Below, one piece after another: positions 8,370 through 17,751 of a stretch of 64,000 bases of DNA. Source of the DNA: Streptomyces sp. NBC_01294 (GTDB taxonomy: Bacteria; Actinomycetota; Actinomycetes; Streptomycetales; Streptomycetaceae); assembly GCF_035917235.1 (NCBI RefSeq), contig NZ_CP108423.1:1426001-1490000 (forward strand). Reading direction: 5' to 3'. Both the position numbers and the translations under genes were made by a program. The stretch's first letter is position 1. Each line of letters begins with the position of its first letter. Below the pieces are notes generated by a model. That model saw only the letters and a list, made by a program, of their open reading frames with translations. It made no database searches and was not told the origin of the DNA.

Positions 8370-9713
8370 TCAGTTCTGCCTTTCGAGGAGGAGGCCCGTG
8401 GGCTCGGTCGGGGTGCCGTGGTCGGCGATCTGCGTACCGCGCAGCCAGGTGGACTTCACGACGCCGTACAGGGTCTTGCCCGCGTACGCCGTGACCCGGT
8501 TGCGGTGGTGGAGTTCGGCCGGGTCCACGGTGAACGTTTCTTCGGGGGCGAGCACGGCGAAGTCGGCGTCGCGGCCGGCCTCGATCGCGCCCTTCTGCGC
8601 CAGGCCTGCGAGGGCGGCCGGGGCGGCGGACATCCAGCGCACGACGTCCTCGAGGGAGCGTCCGCGCTTCTTCGCCTCGGTCCAGATGGCGGGCAGGCCC
8701 AGCTGGAGGGAGGAGATGCCGCCCCACGCGGTGGAGAAGTCGCTGGTCTTCAGGTCCGCGGTGGAGGGCGAGTGGTCGGAGACGATGCAGTCGATGGTGC
8801 CGTCGGCGAGCGCGTCCCACAGGAGGTCCTGGTTGGCGGCTTCGCGGATGGGCGGGCAGCACTTGAACTCGCTGGCGCCGTCCGGCACTTCCTCGGCCGT
8901 GAGGGTGAGGTAGTGCGGGCAGGACTCGACGGTGATCTTGACGCCCTCGGCCTTGGCGGCGGCGATCAGCGGCAGCGCGTCGGAGGACGACAAGTGCAGC
9001 ACGTGGACGCGGGCGTTCAACCGCTTGGCCTGGGCGATCAGGTTGCCGATCGCGGTGTTCTCGGCGTCGCGCGGACGGGAGGCCAGGAAGTCGGCGTACT
9101 TCGGGCCCGGGACGACGGGAGCGGCGTCGAGGTGGTGCGGGTCCTCGGCGTGCACGATCATCAGGCCGCCGAAGCCGGTGATCTCGGCGAGCGAGGTGGC
9201 CAGCTGCTCCTGGTCGAGCTCGGGGAACTCGTCCACGCCCGAGGGCGACAGGAAGCACTTGAAGCCGTAGACGCCGGCGTCGTGCAGCGGGCGCAGGTCC
9301 TTGACGTTGTCGGGCAGCGCGCCGCCCCAGAAGCCCACGTCCACGTGCGCCTTGGCGCGGGCGACCTCCTGCTTGACGCGCAGGTTGCCGGTCGTGGTGG
9401 TCGGCGGCAGGGAGTTCAGCGGCATGTCGAGGATCGTGGTGATGCCTCCGGCCGCCGCGGCGCGGGTGGCCGTCCAGAAGCCCTCCCACTCGGTGCGGCC
9501 CGGGTCGTTCACGTGGACGTGGGTGTCGACCAGGCCGGGGAGCAGGACGTCGTCACCGAAGTCCTGCAGCCGGGCTCCGGCCGGTACCTCGGCCTCGTAC
9601 GCCAGCACGGCCGTGATCTTCCCGCCGGCGACGGCCACCGAAGCGGCACGCGTCCCCTCGGGGGTGATGACGCGCGTCGAGCGCAGTACCAGTTCCACAG
9701 CCACGTCGGACAC
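8370..9713 (-). CDS. allB: Allantoinase
   Basis: A 447-residue cyclic amidohydrolase converting allantoin to allantoate. Metal-binding residues are visible in order: H65 and H67 (DTHVHVND), the carboxylated lysine K152 (GFKCFL), H188 (VHAED), H240 (HVLHLSS) and D313 (SDHSP). The GTG at 9713 is chosen because GGGGAGG lies about six bases upstream; upstream in-frame codons would add an unrelated 30-odd residues. It heads the allB-alc operon, divergent from an IclR regulator. The intergenic region contains both operator types found in the urate/glyoxylate genes. Confidence 0.95.
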   Translation of the reverse strand: MSDVAVELVLRSTRVITPEGTRAASVAVAGGKITAVLAYEAEVPAGARLQDFGDDVLLPGLVDTHVHVNDPGRTEWEGFWTATRAAAAGGITTILDMPLNSLPPTTTTGNLRVKQEVARAKAHVDVGFWGGALPDNVKDLRPLHDAGVYGFKCFLSPSGVDEFPELDQEQLATSLAEITGFGGLMIVHAEDPHHLDAAPVVPGPKYADFLASRPRDAENTAIGNLIAQAKRLNARVHVLHLSSSDALPLIAAAKAEGVKITVESCPHYLTLTAEEVPDGASEFKCCPPIREAANQDLLWDALADGTIDCIVSDHSPSTADLKTSDFSTAWGGISSLQLGLPAIWTEAKKRGRSLEDVVRWMSAAPAALAGLAQKGAIEAGRDADFAVLAPEETFTVDPAELHHRNRVTAYAGKTLYGVVKSTWLRGTQIADHGTPTEPTGLLLERQN

Positions 9714-9747
9714 CGGAACCTCCCCATCTACTTCCACAGAGCGAAAT

Positions 9748-9876
9748 TCAACGTTCTGTTGACGGAGTCTTCCCGGCGATCCGGAGCCAGTCAAGAGCGC
9801 CCGGACGGACCACTGACACACCAGGACCGCAATTGGATGTTTCCACAGGATGGAATTAAGATTTCGCTATACAGAA
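9748..9876. promoter_or_regulatory. allB/allR divergent control region with operator boxes
   Basis: The 329-base gap between allB and the IclR gene holds three palindromes. TCAACGTTCTGTTGA lies at 9748-9762, 35 bp upstream of allB. TTCCACAGGATGGAA at 9841-9855 and TTTCGCTATACAGAA at 9862-9876 form a tandem pair whose starts are 21 bp apart. The same pair geometry recurs before aceB, hyi, katA and gcl. The IclR protein encoded alongside is the natural candidate binder; this is inference. Confidence 0.7.
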
Positions 9877-10042
9877 TGTAGCTACCACCGCCGGGAGCGT
9901 GGCGGGTAACTTCCCGAGGACGTCCGTCACCAGGACAAACCCCCTCTGACCGGCGACGACGGCCCGGACCCCAGCACTAGGGCCGATGCCGGCAGCCGGG
10001 TAGGCTGCTCTCTTGCCTGCCAGCACCGAAAGGACCGCGCCC

Positions 10043-10846
10043 GTGCCGACGTCCAGCGCCAGCACCACCGACGCTTCCTCAAAGACCCCCGCCGCCAGCG
10101 GTGGCGTCCAGTCCCTTGAGCGCGCCTTCGATCTGCTCGAACGTATGGCCGATGCCGGGGGTGAGGTCGGCCTCAGCGAGCTCTCCGCCGCCAGCGGTCT
10201 GCCTCTGCCCACGATCCACCGCCTGATGCGCACCCTGGTGGCGTGCGGTTACGTCCGCCAGCAGCCCAACCGACGGTACTCCCTCGGCCCCCGCCTGATC
10301 CGCCTCGGCGAGTCCGCGTCGCGCCTGCTGGGCACCTGGGCCCGCCCCTACCTCGCCCGTCTGGTCGAGGAGACCGGCGAGACGGCGAACATGGCGCTGC
10401 TCGACGGGGACGAGATCGTCTACGTCGCCCAGGTGCCGTCCAAGCACTCCATGCGCATGTTCACCGAGGTCGGCCGCCGGGTGCTGCCGCACTCCACCGG
10501 CGTGGGCAAGGCGCTCCTGGCCTACACCCCCGCCGACGAGGTACGGGCCCTGCTGGCCCGCACCGGGATGCCGGCGGCGACCGAGAAGACCATCACCACG
10601 CCCGAGGGCTTCCTCGACGCGCTGGAGCAGGTCCGCAAGGTGGGCTACGCGGTCGACGACAACGAGCAGGAGATAGGAGTCCGCTGCCTCGCGGTCTCCG
10701 TGCCGAACTCGCCCACCGCCGCCGCGATCTCCATCTCGGGTCCGGCGGGGCGGGTCACCGAGGCCGTGGCCGAGTCCTTCGTGCCGATCCTGCAGGGCGT
10801 CGCGGCCGAGCTGTCGGTGGCGCTGTCCAACCAGACCCCGGCGTAG
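10043..10846 (+). CDS. allR: IclR-family regulator of allantoin catabolism (AllR-like)
   Basis: A 267-residue IclR protein. An N-terminal winged helix-turn-helix (residues about 43-66, VGLSELSAASGLPLPTIHRL) is followed by the IclR effector domain with the conserved RVLPHSTGVGKALLA and VDDNEQEIGVRCLAVSV blocks. GTG at 10043 has AAGGA nine bases upstream; a TTG at 10013 is in frame but has no ribosome site. AllR of S. coelicolor is known to repress allantoin genes; position next to allB supports the same role here. IclR proteins act as dimers or tetramers, which fits paired boxes. Confidence 0.9.
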   Translation: MPTSSASTTDASSKTPAASGGVQSLERAFDLLERMADAGGEVGLSELSAASGLPLPTIHRLMRTLVACGYVRQQPNRRYSLGPRLIRLGESASRLLGTWARPYLARLVEETGETANMALLDGDEIVYVAQVPSKHSMRMFTEVGRRVLPHSTGVGKALLAYTPADEVRALLARTGMPAATEKTITTPEGFLDALEQVRKVGYAVDDNEQEIGVRCLAVSVPNSPTAAAISISGPAGRVTEAVAESFVPILQGVAAELSVALSNQTPA

Positions 10847-10857
10847 CGCGCAGGCAC

Positions 10858-10915
10858 GTACGCGACGGCCCCGGCGCCCCCTCTCCACGCAGGGGGCGCC
10901 GGGGCCGTCGCGTAC
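10858..10915. terminator. Convergent intrinsic terminator with 25-bp perfect stem
   Basis: Bases 10858-10882 pair perfectly with 10891-10915 around an eight-base loop. It separates allR (plus) from the ABC ATPase gene (minus). It is the longest perfect hairpin that I found in the window. Confidence 0.85.
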
Positions 10916-10920
10916 GCCGC

Positions 10921-11613
10921 TCAGGGCGCCGGGACCGGGTCCGGGCTCTGGGTCAGGCAGCCGTCGGCCATCGTCGCCGTGCGGTCCATCCGCTCCAGGT
11001 GGGCGTGGTCGTGGGTGACCACCACCGTGGCGGTGGAGCGCTCGCGGGTCAGGGCGACCAGCAGGTCGAGCACGGCCGCGCCGCGCTCGTGGTCCAGCGC
11101 GCTGGTCGGCTCGTCGACCAGCAGCACGGCCGGCTCGTTCATCAGGGCGCGGGCGATGTTGATCCGCTGGCGCTGGCCGCCGGAGAGCTGGTGGGGGCGC
11201 TTGTCGGCCTTGTCGGCCAGGCCCACCGCGTCCAGCAGCTCCAGCGCGCGCCGGCGCACCGCCCGCGCCGGGCGGCCGGAGAGGTGCGCCATGACCTGGA
11301 GCTGTTCGGCGGCGGTCAGCGAGGCCAGCAGGTTCGGCTGCTGGAAGACGATGCCGATCTTCTCCCGGCGCAGGGCCGACTTCTCGGCGGGGCCGAGATC
11401 GGCGGTGTCACGGCCCGCGACGACGACCCGGCCGGAGTCCGGCGTGACGAGGGTGGCGGCGACCGCGAGCAGGCTGGACTTGCCGGATCCGGAGGGTCCG
11501 ATCACCGCCGTCAGCGTCCCGGCGGGGACCTCCAGGCAGACCGAGTCGAGGGCGGTGAGCCGGCTCTCGCCGTCGGGGTAGGTGAGCGTGACGTCGTGGA
11601 CGAGCAGGGTCAT
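10921..11613 (-). CDS. ABC transporter ATP-binding protein, LolD/MacB class
   Basis: A 230-residue ATPase with Walker A GPSGSGKS at residues 39-46, signature LSGGQRQR, Walker B VLLVDEPTS and a switch histidine in VTHDHAH. The class energises FtsX-type permeases involved in export, lipoprotein handling or antibiotic resistance rather than import. Its start overlaps the permease stop (ATGA), so it is the second gene of a two-gene operon. Confidence 0.92.
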   Translation of the reverse strand: MTLLVHDVTLTYPDGESRLTALDSVCLEVPAGTLTAVIGPSGSGKSSLLAVAATLVTPDSGRVVVAGRDTADLGPAEKSALRREKIGIVFQQPNLLASLTAAEQLQVMAHLSGRPARAVRRRALELLDAVGLADKADKRPHQLSGGQRQRINIARALMNEPAVLLVDEPTSALDHERGAAVLDLLVALTRERSTATVVVTHDHAHLERMDRTATMADGCLTQSPDPVPAP

Positions 11614-12695
11614 CGGGCGCTCCCGAGGGCGGTCAGCGGGTCGACGGCGGTGATCCGCCGGATGGACAGGGCCGCTCCCAGCGCGCCGAGCAGGATCATG
11701 ATCGCGGCGGGGACGAGCACCGTGGCGGCGTCGAGGACGAAGGGCACGTCACCGCCGCTGATCAGCGCGCCGAAGGCGGCGGCGAGCGCGGTGCCCAGGC
11801 CGGTGCCGATCGCGAGCATCACCACGGCCTGGCCGAGGGCGTCCTTCAGCAGGTACGGGGTGGAGGCACCCAGGGCCTTCAGGACGGCGATGTCCCCGCT
11901 GCGCTGGATCGTCCACACCGTGAAGAAGGCCCCTATCACCAGGGCCGAGATGGCGAAGAGGAAGCCGCGCATCAGCTGGAGCGAGCCGTTCTCGGCCTGG
12001 TACGAGCCTATGGCGCCCAGTGCCTCGTCGACGCTCTGGGCCTTGGTGCCGGCGGCCTGGTCCGCGGCGGCGAGGTCCAGGCCGCCGCCGGAGACGGCGA
12101 CGACGGTGGCGAGGGTGTCGATGGAGGTTCCCGGGTTGCCGATGCGCTGCCAGTCGTTGAGGTCCATCCACACGACCGGGGTGTGGCTGTAGGCGGCGGT
12201 TCCGGAGACGGCGGCCACGGTCAGTTCGAGCGGGCCGATCCTGAGCTTGGCGCCGGCGGTGAGGCCGCCCAGCTCCTTCGCGGCCTTCTCGGCGAGGACC
12301 ACCCGGCCCTGGGTGAGGCCGGCCTTCCGCGGTCCGAGCCCGCCGGCCGGGTCCACGCCGAAGACGGAGACCGCGGCGGTGCGCTCACCCGAGACGGCGT
12401 TGGTGGTGCGGATGCCGAGCGGCTCCGCCGCCGTCACCCCGGGCTGCCCGCGCCAGGCCAGCCAGGCGGACTCGGGCACCTGGGAGTTGGTGAAGGACAC
12501 CTTCTGGTCCCCGGTGGGCGCGGCGAAGGCCAGGTGCGAGGCGGGCAGACCGGTGATGGCCGAGATGTTCTCCCGGGCCAGGCCGGAGGTGAGCCCGGAC
12601 AGCAGGCCGACCAGCAGCGTGATCAGCAGGACGACCGAGCCCATGAGGGCGAAGCGCCCCTTGGCGAACCGTAGATCTCTCCATGCGACGAACAT
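11610..12695 (-). CDS. ABC transporter permease, FtsX/MacB-like
   Basis: A 361-residue membrane protein with an N-terminal helix, a large extracytoplasmic domain and three C-terminal helices ending in a short SIRRITAVDPLTALGS tail, typical of DevC/FtsX permeases. ATG at 12695 is chosen (GGGTGGGG upstream); an ATG at 12725 is in frame and possible. The operon is divergent from a NarL-type two-component system, a common arrangement for stress- or antibiotic-sensing exporters. Confidence 0.88.
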   Translation of the reverse strand: MFVAWRDLRFAKGRFALMGSVVLLITLLVGLLSGLTSGLARENISAITGLPASHLAFAAPTGDQKVSFTNSQVPESAWLAWRGQPGVTAAEPLGIRTTNAVSGERTAAVSVFGVDPAGGLGPRKAGLTQGRVVLAEKAAKELGGLTAGAKLRIGPLELTVAAVSGTAAYSHTPVVWMDLNDWQRIGNPGTSIDTLATVVAVSGGGLDLAAADQAAGTKAQSVDEALGAIGSYQAENGSLQLMRGFLFAISALVIGAFFTVWTIQRSGDIAVLKALGASTPYLLKDALGQAVVMLAIGTGLGTALAAAFGALISGGDVPFVLDAATVLVPAAIMILLGALGAALSIRRITAVDPLTALGSAR

Positions 12696-12829
12696 GTTCC
12701 CCACCCTGGTCTTCCCCGTGGACACAAGGCATCGCGCCCCAGGAGAGATCCTCGTATCGAAGGGTGCACCAGGACATCAAACTTTCGGTTGACCGGGGCC
12801 GTTCCCGGCCCGCTTACGCTGGTCGGGCC

Positions 12830-14071
12830 ATGACTGCTCCCGTTCCCCGCGTGCTCCCCGGTCCGCCCCCTCCCCCCGCGTCCCGCGCCCTCACCCCCGT
12901 GTCGAAAGTGCTGCGGCTGTGCCTGCACGCGCTGCTGTTCGGGCTGCTCGCGCTCGCCGCCGGGCGGGCGGTCGCCGACTCCGCGCCGCGGGCCGGCTGG
13001 GTGGTCGCCGCCTGCGCGGTGCTGGCCGCGGTGTACGCCGGCGGCGTACGGACCCCAGCGGTGCACCGCTCGCCGCGCGCCGGGGCCGTGTGGCTGGCGG
13101 GGCTCGGGGCGGCCTGGACGGCGCTGCTCGCGGTCTCCCCCGACGGGCTGTGGATCGCCTTCCCGCTGTACTTCCTGGAGCTGCACCTGCTGCGGCTGCG
13201 CTGGGGCGTCGCGGCCGTCGCGGTGACCGCCTGCGCGGCCATCGGCGGCTTCCTCGCGCACAGCAGCACGGTGACCCCCGGGGCCTTCCTCGGGCCGCTG
13301 CTGGGCGGGGCCGTGGCGGTGGCGACCGTCCTGGGCTACCAGGCGCTGTACCGCGAGAGCGAACGCCGCCGCGAGCTGATCGAGGAGCTCATCACGACGC
13401 GGGCCGAGCTGGCCGCGGCCGAGCGGAGCGCCGGGATCCTCGCCGAGCGCGAACGCCTGGCCCGGGAGATCCACGACACCCTCGCCCAGGGGCTGTCCTC
13501 CATCCAGCTGCTGCTGCGGGCCGCCGAGCGGGCGCTGCCCGAGGAGGCTCCGGCCCTGGAGCACATCGCCCGGGCCCGGGAGGCCGCCCAGGACAACCTC
13601 GCCGAGGCGCGCCGCTTCGTACGGGCCCTCACCCCGCCGGACCTGGAGCACGGGTCGCTCGCCGCCGCGCTGGAGCGGCTGTGCTCCGGGGTGCCGGGGC
13701 CGCGGGTCCGGTTCTCGCTGAGCGGCAGCCCGCGGGTGCTGCCCACCCCGTACGAGGTGGCCCTGCTGCGGATCGCGCAGTCGGCGCTGGCCAATGTGGT
13801 GCGGCACGCGCGGGCCGGGCGCGCCGAGATCACCCTGACCTTCATGGACGCCTCGGTCACGCTGGACATCGTCGACGACGGGCACGGCTTCGATCCCTCC
13901 TCGGCCGCGTCGGGCTCCGGCGGCTCCGGCGACGGGGGCTTCGGGCTGCCCGCGATGCGCTCGCGCGCCGAGACCCTGGGCGGGCTGTTCACCGTCGAGT
14001 CCGACCCCGGCCAGGGCACCGCCGTGGCCGTCACCCTGCCGTTGCCGCTGGAACCCGTGGAGGCACCGTGA
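12830..14071 (+). CDS. Two-component sensor histidine kinase, NarL/DesK class
   Basis: A 413-residue kinase with about five N-terminal membrane helices (residues 25-165), a HisKA_3 dimerisation domain with the phospho-acceptor H215 in LAREIHDTLAQ, and a C-terminal HATPase with NVVRHA and DDGHGFD. The gene stop overlaps the GTG start of the response regulator. It faces the ABC exporter operon and likely controls it, as in many Firmicutes and actinobacterial exporter/TCS pairs. The signal is not evident; there is no extracellular domain of size. Confidence 0.93.
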   Translation: MTAPVPRVLPGPPPPPASRALTPVSKVLRLCLHALLFGLLALAAGRAVADSAPRAGWVVAACAVLAAVYAGGVRTPAVHRSPRAGAVWLAGLGAAWTALLAVSPDGLWIAFPLYFLELHLLRLRWGVAAVAVTACAAIGGFLAHSSTVTPGAFLGPLLGGAVAVATVLGYQALYRESERRRELIEELITTRAELAAAERSAGILAERERLAREIHDTLAQGLSSIQLLLRAAERALPEEAPALEHIARAREAAQDNLAEARRFVRALTPPDLEHGSLAAALERLCSGVPGPRVRFSLSGSPRVLPTPYEVALLRIAQSALANVVRHARAGRAEITLTFMDASVTLDIVDDGHGFDPSSAASGSGGSGDGGFGLPAMRSRAETLGGLFTVESDPGQGTAVAVTLPLPLEPVEAP

Positions 14072-14697
14072 CCATCCGTCTGCTGCTCGCCGACGACCAC
14101 CCGGTGGTCCGGGCGGGGCTGCGCGCGGTGCTGGACACCGAAGCGGACTTCGCGGTGGTGGCCGAGGCCGCGACCGCCGAGCGCGCGGTGGAGCTGGCGG
14201 CCCGCGAGCCGGTGGACGTGGTCCTGATGGACCTCCAGTTCGGGCCGGGCATGCACGGCTCCGCGGCGACGGCCCTGATCACCGCCCGCCCGGGCGCCCC
14301 CCGGGTGCTGGTGCTGACCACGTACGACACGGACGCGGACATCCTGGCGGCGGTGGAGGCGGGTGCCTCCGGCTACCTGCTCAAGGACGCCCCGCCGGAG
14401 GAGCTGGCGGCGGCCGTACGGACGGCCGCCGCGGGCCAGTCGGCCCTGGCCCCGGCGGTGGCGCTGCGTCTGATGGACCGGATGCGGACCCCGGCGGAGG
14501 CACTGACGAAGCGGGAGCTGGAGGTGCTGCAGCTGGTCGCGGACGGCCTGTCGAACCAGCAGATCTCCAAGAAGCTCTTCCTCAGCCAGGCCACGGTCAA
14601 GTCCCACCTGGTGCACATCTACGCCAAGCTCGGCGTCGACTCCCGCACCTCGGCGGTCGCGGCGGCCGCCACCCGCCGGCTGATCCGCACGCCGTAG
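14068..14697 (+). CDS. Response regulator, NarL/LuxR class
   Basis: A 209-residue regulator with receiver (phospho-acceptor D55 in VVLMDLQF, conserved K in YLLKDAP) and a C-terminal LuxR helix-turn-helix near residues 145-205 (LTKRELEVLQLVADGLSNQQI). The GTG start overlaps the kinase stop as GTGA, so it is coupled to the kinase. It is expected to regulate the divergent ABC operon. Confidence 0.93.
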   Translation: MTIRLLLADDHPVVRAGLRAVLDTEADFAVVAEAATAERAVELAAREPVDVVLMDLQFGPGMHGSAATALITARPGAPRVLVLTTYDTDADILAAVEAGASGYLLKDAPPEELAAAVRTAAAGQSALAPAVALRLMDRMRTPAEALTKRELEVLQLVADGLSNQQISKKLFLSQATVKSHLVHIYAKLGVDSRTSAVAAAATRRLIRTP

Positions 14698-14802
14698 GGG
14701 GGCCAGCCCCCGGGCGGATACACCGGGCCACCGGCGGGTGCGCGGCCCGGGGCCGGCGGGAGCATCGGGGTGCCCCGTCCCCGTACCGAGAGCGAGCCCC
14801 CG

Positions 14803-15345
14803 ATGCCTGCCCCGTCCCCCGCCGCACACCGGGCCGCGAGGCGCCGGAACCCCGGCCCGCCGCCCGCCGCCGTCCGGGCCGCCTACGCGCTCTGGATCAC
14901 GGCCGTGGCCGCCGGCGTCTTCGAGACCGCCCTCATGCTCAGCCGGAACCCGGCCGACGGGGCGGGCGCGGGCCTGGCGGTGCGGTCGGCCGTGTTCACC
15001 GCCGCCGTGCTGGTCGCCGTACGGATGCGCCGCGGGGCCGGCTGGGCCCGGATCACCCTGGCCCTCGGCCTCGGCGTCCTCGGTACCGCCTCGCTGGTGG
15101 TCGAACCGCTCGGGTACCTCCTGGACGGCGGATCGCTCGCCGGCGCGCTGGCGGGCGCAGACGCCCTGGAGTGGGTCTTCGGCGTCAGCAGGACCGTCCA
15201 CCTGGCGGCCGTCCTGACGGCGGTGGCCCTGATGTTCGCCCCCGCGGCGAACGCGTACTTCCGCGGGCCGGACACCTCGAACGGGCCGTACGAGGCGAAC
15301 GGGCCGTACAAGGCGAACGGGCTGGACGCACGGGACGCGCCCTAG
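14803..15345 (+). CDS. Small membrane protein, 180 aa, unknown function
   Basis: Four hydrophobic helices are visible between residues about 25 and 150, followed by a polar C-terminus with a repeated (N/A)NGPY(E/K)A motif. ATG at 14803 is chosen; a GTG at 14770 is in frame. I recognise no family. It lies about 105 bases after the response regulator and converges, with a 4-bp overlap of ends, on the MocR gene. Confidence 0.75.
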   Translation: MPAPSPAAHRAARRRNPGPPPAAVRAAYALWITAVAAGVFETALMLSRNPADGAGAGLAVRSAVFTAAVLVAVRMRRGAGWARITLALGLGVLGTASLVVEPLGYLLDGGSLAGALAGADALEWVFGVSRTVHLAAVLTAVALMFAPAANAYFRGPDTSNGPYEANGPYKANGLDARDAP

Positions 15346-16832
15346 GCGACCCAGTGCGGCCGTTCCACCGCCGACGGCAGCGGGACCCCGTCGTGGAAGG
15401 CGCTCGCCAGGCGGCGCACGCCCTCGTCCAGGCGGTCCGCGGGGAGCGTGTACGGGATCCGCAGGCGGTGTTCGAAGGTGCCCGGGTCCACCCCGAAGCG
15501 CGCGCCGCGGCCGATGTGCACGCCGGCGGCCGCCGCCCGCTCGGCCAGCGCGGAGCTGACCGGCTCGCCCAGGTCGACCCAGAGCGAGAGCCCGCCCGGC
15601 GGAACCCGCCAGGACCATTCCGGGGTGTGCCGCTGGAGCGACTGCACCAGGGCCTCGCGCTGGATCCGCAGCTGCGCGAGCCGCGCGGGCAGGGACCGGT
15701 CCAAGGCGTCCATCAGCGGGAGCGCGACCAGCTGGTCGAGCACCGAGCCGGTCATGTCGGCCGAGACGCGTACGGCCGTCAGCTCGGTGATCATCTTCGC
15801 GGTGGCCCGGACCCAGCCCACGCGCAGGCCGCCCCAGTGCGTCTTGCTGAGCGAGCCGATGGTGATCACGTGGTCGGCGCCGCCGCGCGGGGCGAGGGAG
15901 GCCAGCGGCGCGGGCGCGGGGACGTCCAGCGCGATGTCGGCGATGGTCTCGTCGACCACCAGCCAGGTCCCGGTCGCCCGGGTCGTCGCGAGCAGCCGCA
16001 GCCGCTGCTCCGGGGGCATCAGCGCGCCCGTGGGGTTCTGGAAGTCGGGGATCACGTACGCCATCCTCGGCACGGTCTGGCGCAGCGTGGACTCGGCGAT
16101 GTCCATGTCCCAGCCGGCGTCGGAGACGGCGATGGACCCGGTGCGCAGCCGTGCGTGGCGCAGGGCGTCGAGGGCGTTGGCGTAGGTGGGGTTCTCGGTC
16201 ACGACCCGGTCCCCGGCCCGGCACAGCAGGCTCATGACCAGCGCGAAGGCCTGCTGGGCTCCGGCCGTGACCAGGATCTGCTCGGGGCGCGTGGGCAGCC
16301 CGCGCCGGGTGAACCGGTCGGCGACGGCGGCCCGCAGGTCGGGCAGGCCGAAGGGGTGGTAGCCGGGGTGGCGGGCGAGCCCGGAGAGCCGGGGTGCGGC
16401 CCAGGCGAAGGCCTCGGCGAGGCTGCCCTCGGGGGCGCCCATGGCGGCGATGGCGAGGTCGATCCCGGGGTCGCCGTCGGGCCGGCCTCCGGTGCCCCCG
16501 CCGATGATGGCGGGCGAGCCGACCGGCAGGTGGCCGTCGGGCAGTTCGGTCCAGGTGCCGGAGCCGCGCCGGCTGCGGACGTAGCCGCTCTCGCGCAGCA
16601 GGTCGTAGGCGCCGGTGACGGTGGCCCGGCTGGCGCCGACCGCCTCGGCGAGTTCGCGTTCGGCGGGCAGCCGCACGTGCAGGGCGATCCGGCCGTCGAG
16701 GATCAGCGTGCGGACGGCGTCGGCGAGCGCCCGGTAGCCGGGGCGGGTCAGTACGTCGGCGGGCAGCAGGGCCGCGAGCTGCCGGCTGCCGATGGTTCTG
16801 TCCGCTGTCTGGACCACTCGCCCGTTTGCCAT
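15342..16832 (-). CDS. MocR-type transcriptional regulator (GntR plus aminotransferase fold)
   Basis: A 496-residue fusion of a GntR winged helix (residues about 25-100, LPAERELAEAVGASRATV) to a class-I aminotransferase-like domain. The PLP lysine is K330 in GSLSKTHWGG. MocR proteins use PLP or PLP-amino-acid adducts as effectors and normally regulate a divergent gene. Here the divergent gene encodes a 60-residue protein. ATTGG-type sites fill the spacer. Substrate/effector unknown. Confidence 0.9.
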   Translation of the reverse strand: MANGRVVQTADRTIGSRQLAALLPADVLTRPGYRALADAVRTLILDGRIALHVRLPAERELAEAVGASRATVTGAYDLLRESGYVRSRRGSGTWTELPDGHLPVGSPAIIGGGTGGRPDGDPGIDLAIAAMGAPEGSLAEAFAWAAPRLSGLARHPGYHPFGLPDLRAAVADRFTRRGLPTRPEQILVTAGAQQAFALVMSLLCRAGDRVVTENPTYANALDALRHARLRTGSIAVSDAGWDMDIAESTLRQTVPRMAYVIPDFQNPTGALMPPEQRLRLLATTRATGTWLVVDETIADIALDVPAPAPLASLAPRGGADHVITIGSLSKTHWGGLRVGWVRATAKMITELTAVRVSADMTGSVLDQLVALPLMDALDRSLPARLAQLRIQREALVQSLQRHTPEWSWRVPPGGLSLWVDLGEPVSSALAERAAAAGVHIGRGARFGVDPGTFEHRLRIPYTLPADRLDEGVRRLASAFHDGVPLPSAVERPHWVA

Positions 16833-16845
16833 GCCAACCTCCCCT

Positions 16846-16905
16846 GATTGGCTCTGACGGCCAGGCCAATCGGGGACCAGACTCGCCGTATTGGCCCGCG
16901 ATTGG
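16846..16905. promoter_or_regulatory. MocR operator candidates (four ATTGG sites)
   Basis: GATTGG at 16846-16851 and its complement CCAATC at 16866-16871 form an inverted repeat with a 14-bp spacer. ATTGG recurs at 16890-16894 and GATTGG at 16900-16905, the last two one helical turn apart. MocR regulators commonly bind a mixture of direct and inverted repeats in the divergent spacer. Assignment is inference from position and repetition. Confidence 0.55.
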
Positions 16906-16920
16906 CAAGGAGACGCCGAG

Positions 16921-17103
16921 ATGTTGACCGACCGTGACGAACGCGCCCTGCTGTCTGCCACCGAGAACCGGATCTCCCGGCCGCTGCGGATCGGGGCCGC
17001 GCTGGCCTCCGTACGGCGCACCCTGGGGCGGCACTCACGGGACCGCGCGCAGGAGCGAGAATCGGTGGCATGTCAGCCGACTCCCGCACCGATGCGCCCG
17101 TGA
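16921..17103 (+). CDS. Small protein, 60 aa, divergent from MocR regulator
   Basis: ATG at 16921 has a textbook AAGGAG nine bases upstream. The product (MLTDRDERALLSATENRISR...) is basic and soluble with no known domain. It overlaps the following nucleotidyltransferase gene by 34 bases in another frame, so either the two are translationally coupled or the reading frame is a leader for it. Being the only gene directly under the MocR operators makes it worth annotating. Confidence 0.5.
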   Translation: MLTDRDERALLSATENRISRPLRIGAALASVRRTLGRHSRDRAQERESVACQPTPAPMRP

Positions 17104-17681
17104 TCGCGGGCCTGCTCCTGGCCGCCGGCGGCGGCCGCCGCCTCGGCGGCCGGCCCAAGGCCCTGCTCCCCTACCGCGGCCGCCCGCTGGTCGAGAACGC
17201 CGTACGGGTGCTGCGCGAGGCGGGCTGCGGCCCGGTCCACGTGGTGCTCGGCGCCTCGGCGTCCGAGGTCCGCGAGCGCGCCGACCTGACCGGCTGCGTG
17301 GTCGTGGACAACCCCGACTGGGCGGAGGGGATGGGCTCCTCCCTGCGGGTCGGCCTCGCCTCCCTGGCCGGTACGGACGCCCGCGCGGCCCTGGTCTCGC
17401 TGGTGGACCAGCCGGGCATCGGCCCGGCGGCCGTGGCCCGGGTCCGGGAGGCCTACCGCTCCCCCGCGAGCCTGGTGGCGGCGGCGTACGGCGGGGAGCG
17501 CGGCCACCCCGTGCTGTTCGGCGCGGACCGCTGGGCCGACATCGCGGCGACGGCGACGGGCGACAAGGGCGCGCGGGTACACCTCGCACGACATGCCGAA
17601 GAGCTCATGCTGGTGGAGTGCTCGGACATCGCGGAGGCCTTCGACATCGACACGCCCGCCGACCTGGCACGTCTCCTCTGA
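17070..17681 (+). CDS. MobA-like nucleotidyltransferase (molybdenum cofactor cytidylyl/guanylyltransferase family)
   Basis: A 203-residue NTP_transf_3 protein with the family signature LLAAGGGRRLGGRPKALLPY at residues 15-34, a VDNPDW segment and a SLVDQPGI metal-binding block. Close relatives (MocA/MobA-like) attach CMP or GMP to molybdopterin for enzymes such as xanthine dehydrogenase. Xanthine dehydrogenase would supply urate to this region but is not in the window, so the link is inference. Confidence 0.85.
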   Translation: MSADSRTDAPVIAGLLLAAGGGRRLGGRPKALLPYRGRPLVENAVRVLREAGCGPVHVVLGASASEVRERADLTGCVVVDNPDWAEGMGSSLRVGLASLAGTDARAALVSLVDQPGIGPAAVARVREAYRSPASLVAAAYGGERGHPVLFGADRWADIAATATGDKGARVHLARHAEELMLVECSDIAEAFDIDTPADLARLL

Positions 17682-17751
17682 GCACGGCGTGACGACAATG
17701 GCACTGAGGGCCACCAGAGAGCGGAATCTGTCGACCCAGAGAATCTCGACA

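Noticed and set aside
13336..17034. Very long minus-strand open frame across the two-component genes and MocR gene
   Set aside because: Typical antisense artefact of high-GC sequence; the protein is Arg/Pro/Gly rich and known genes occupy other frames.
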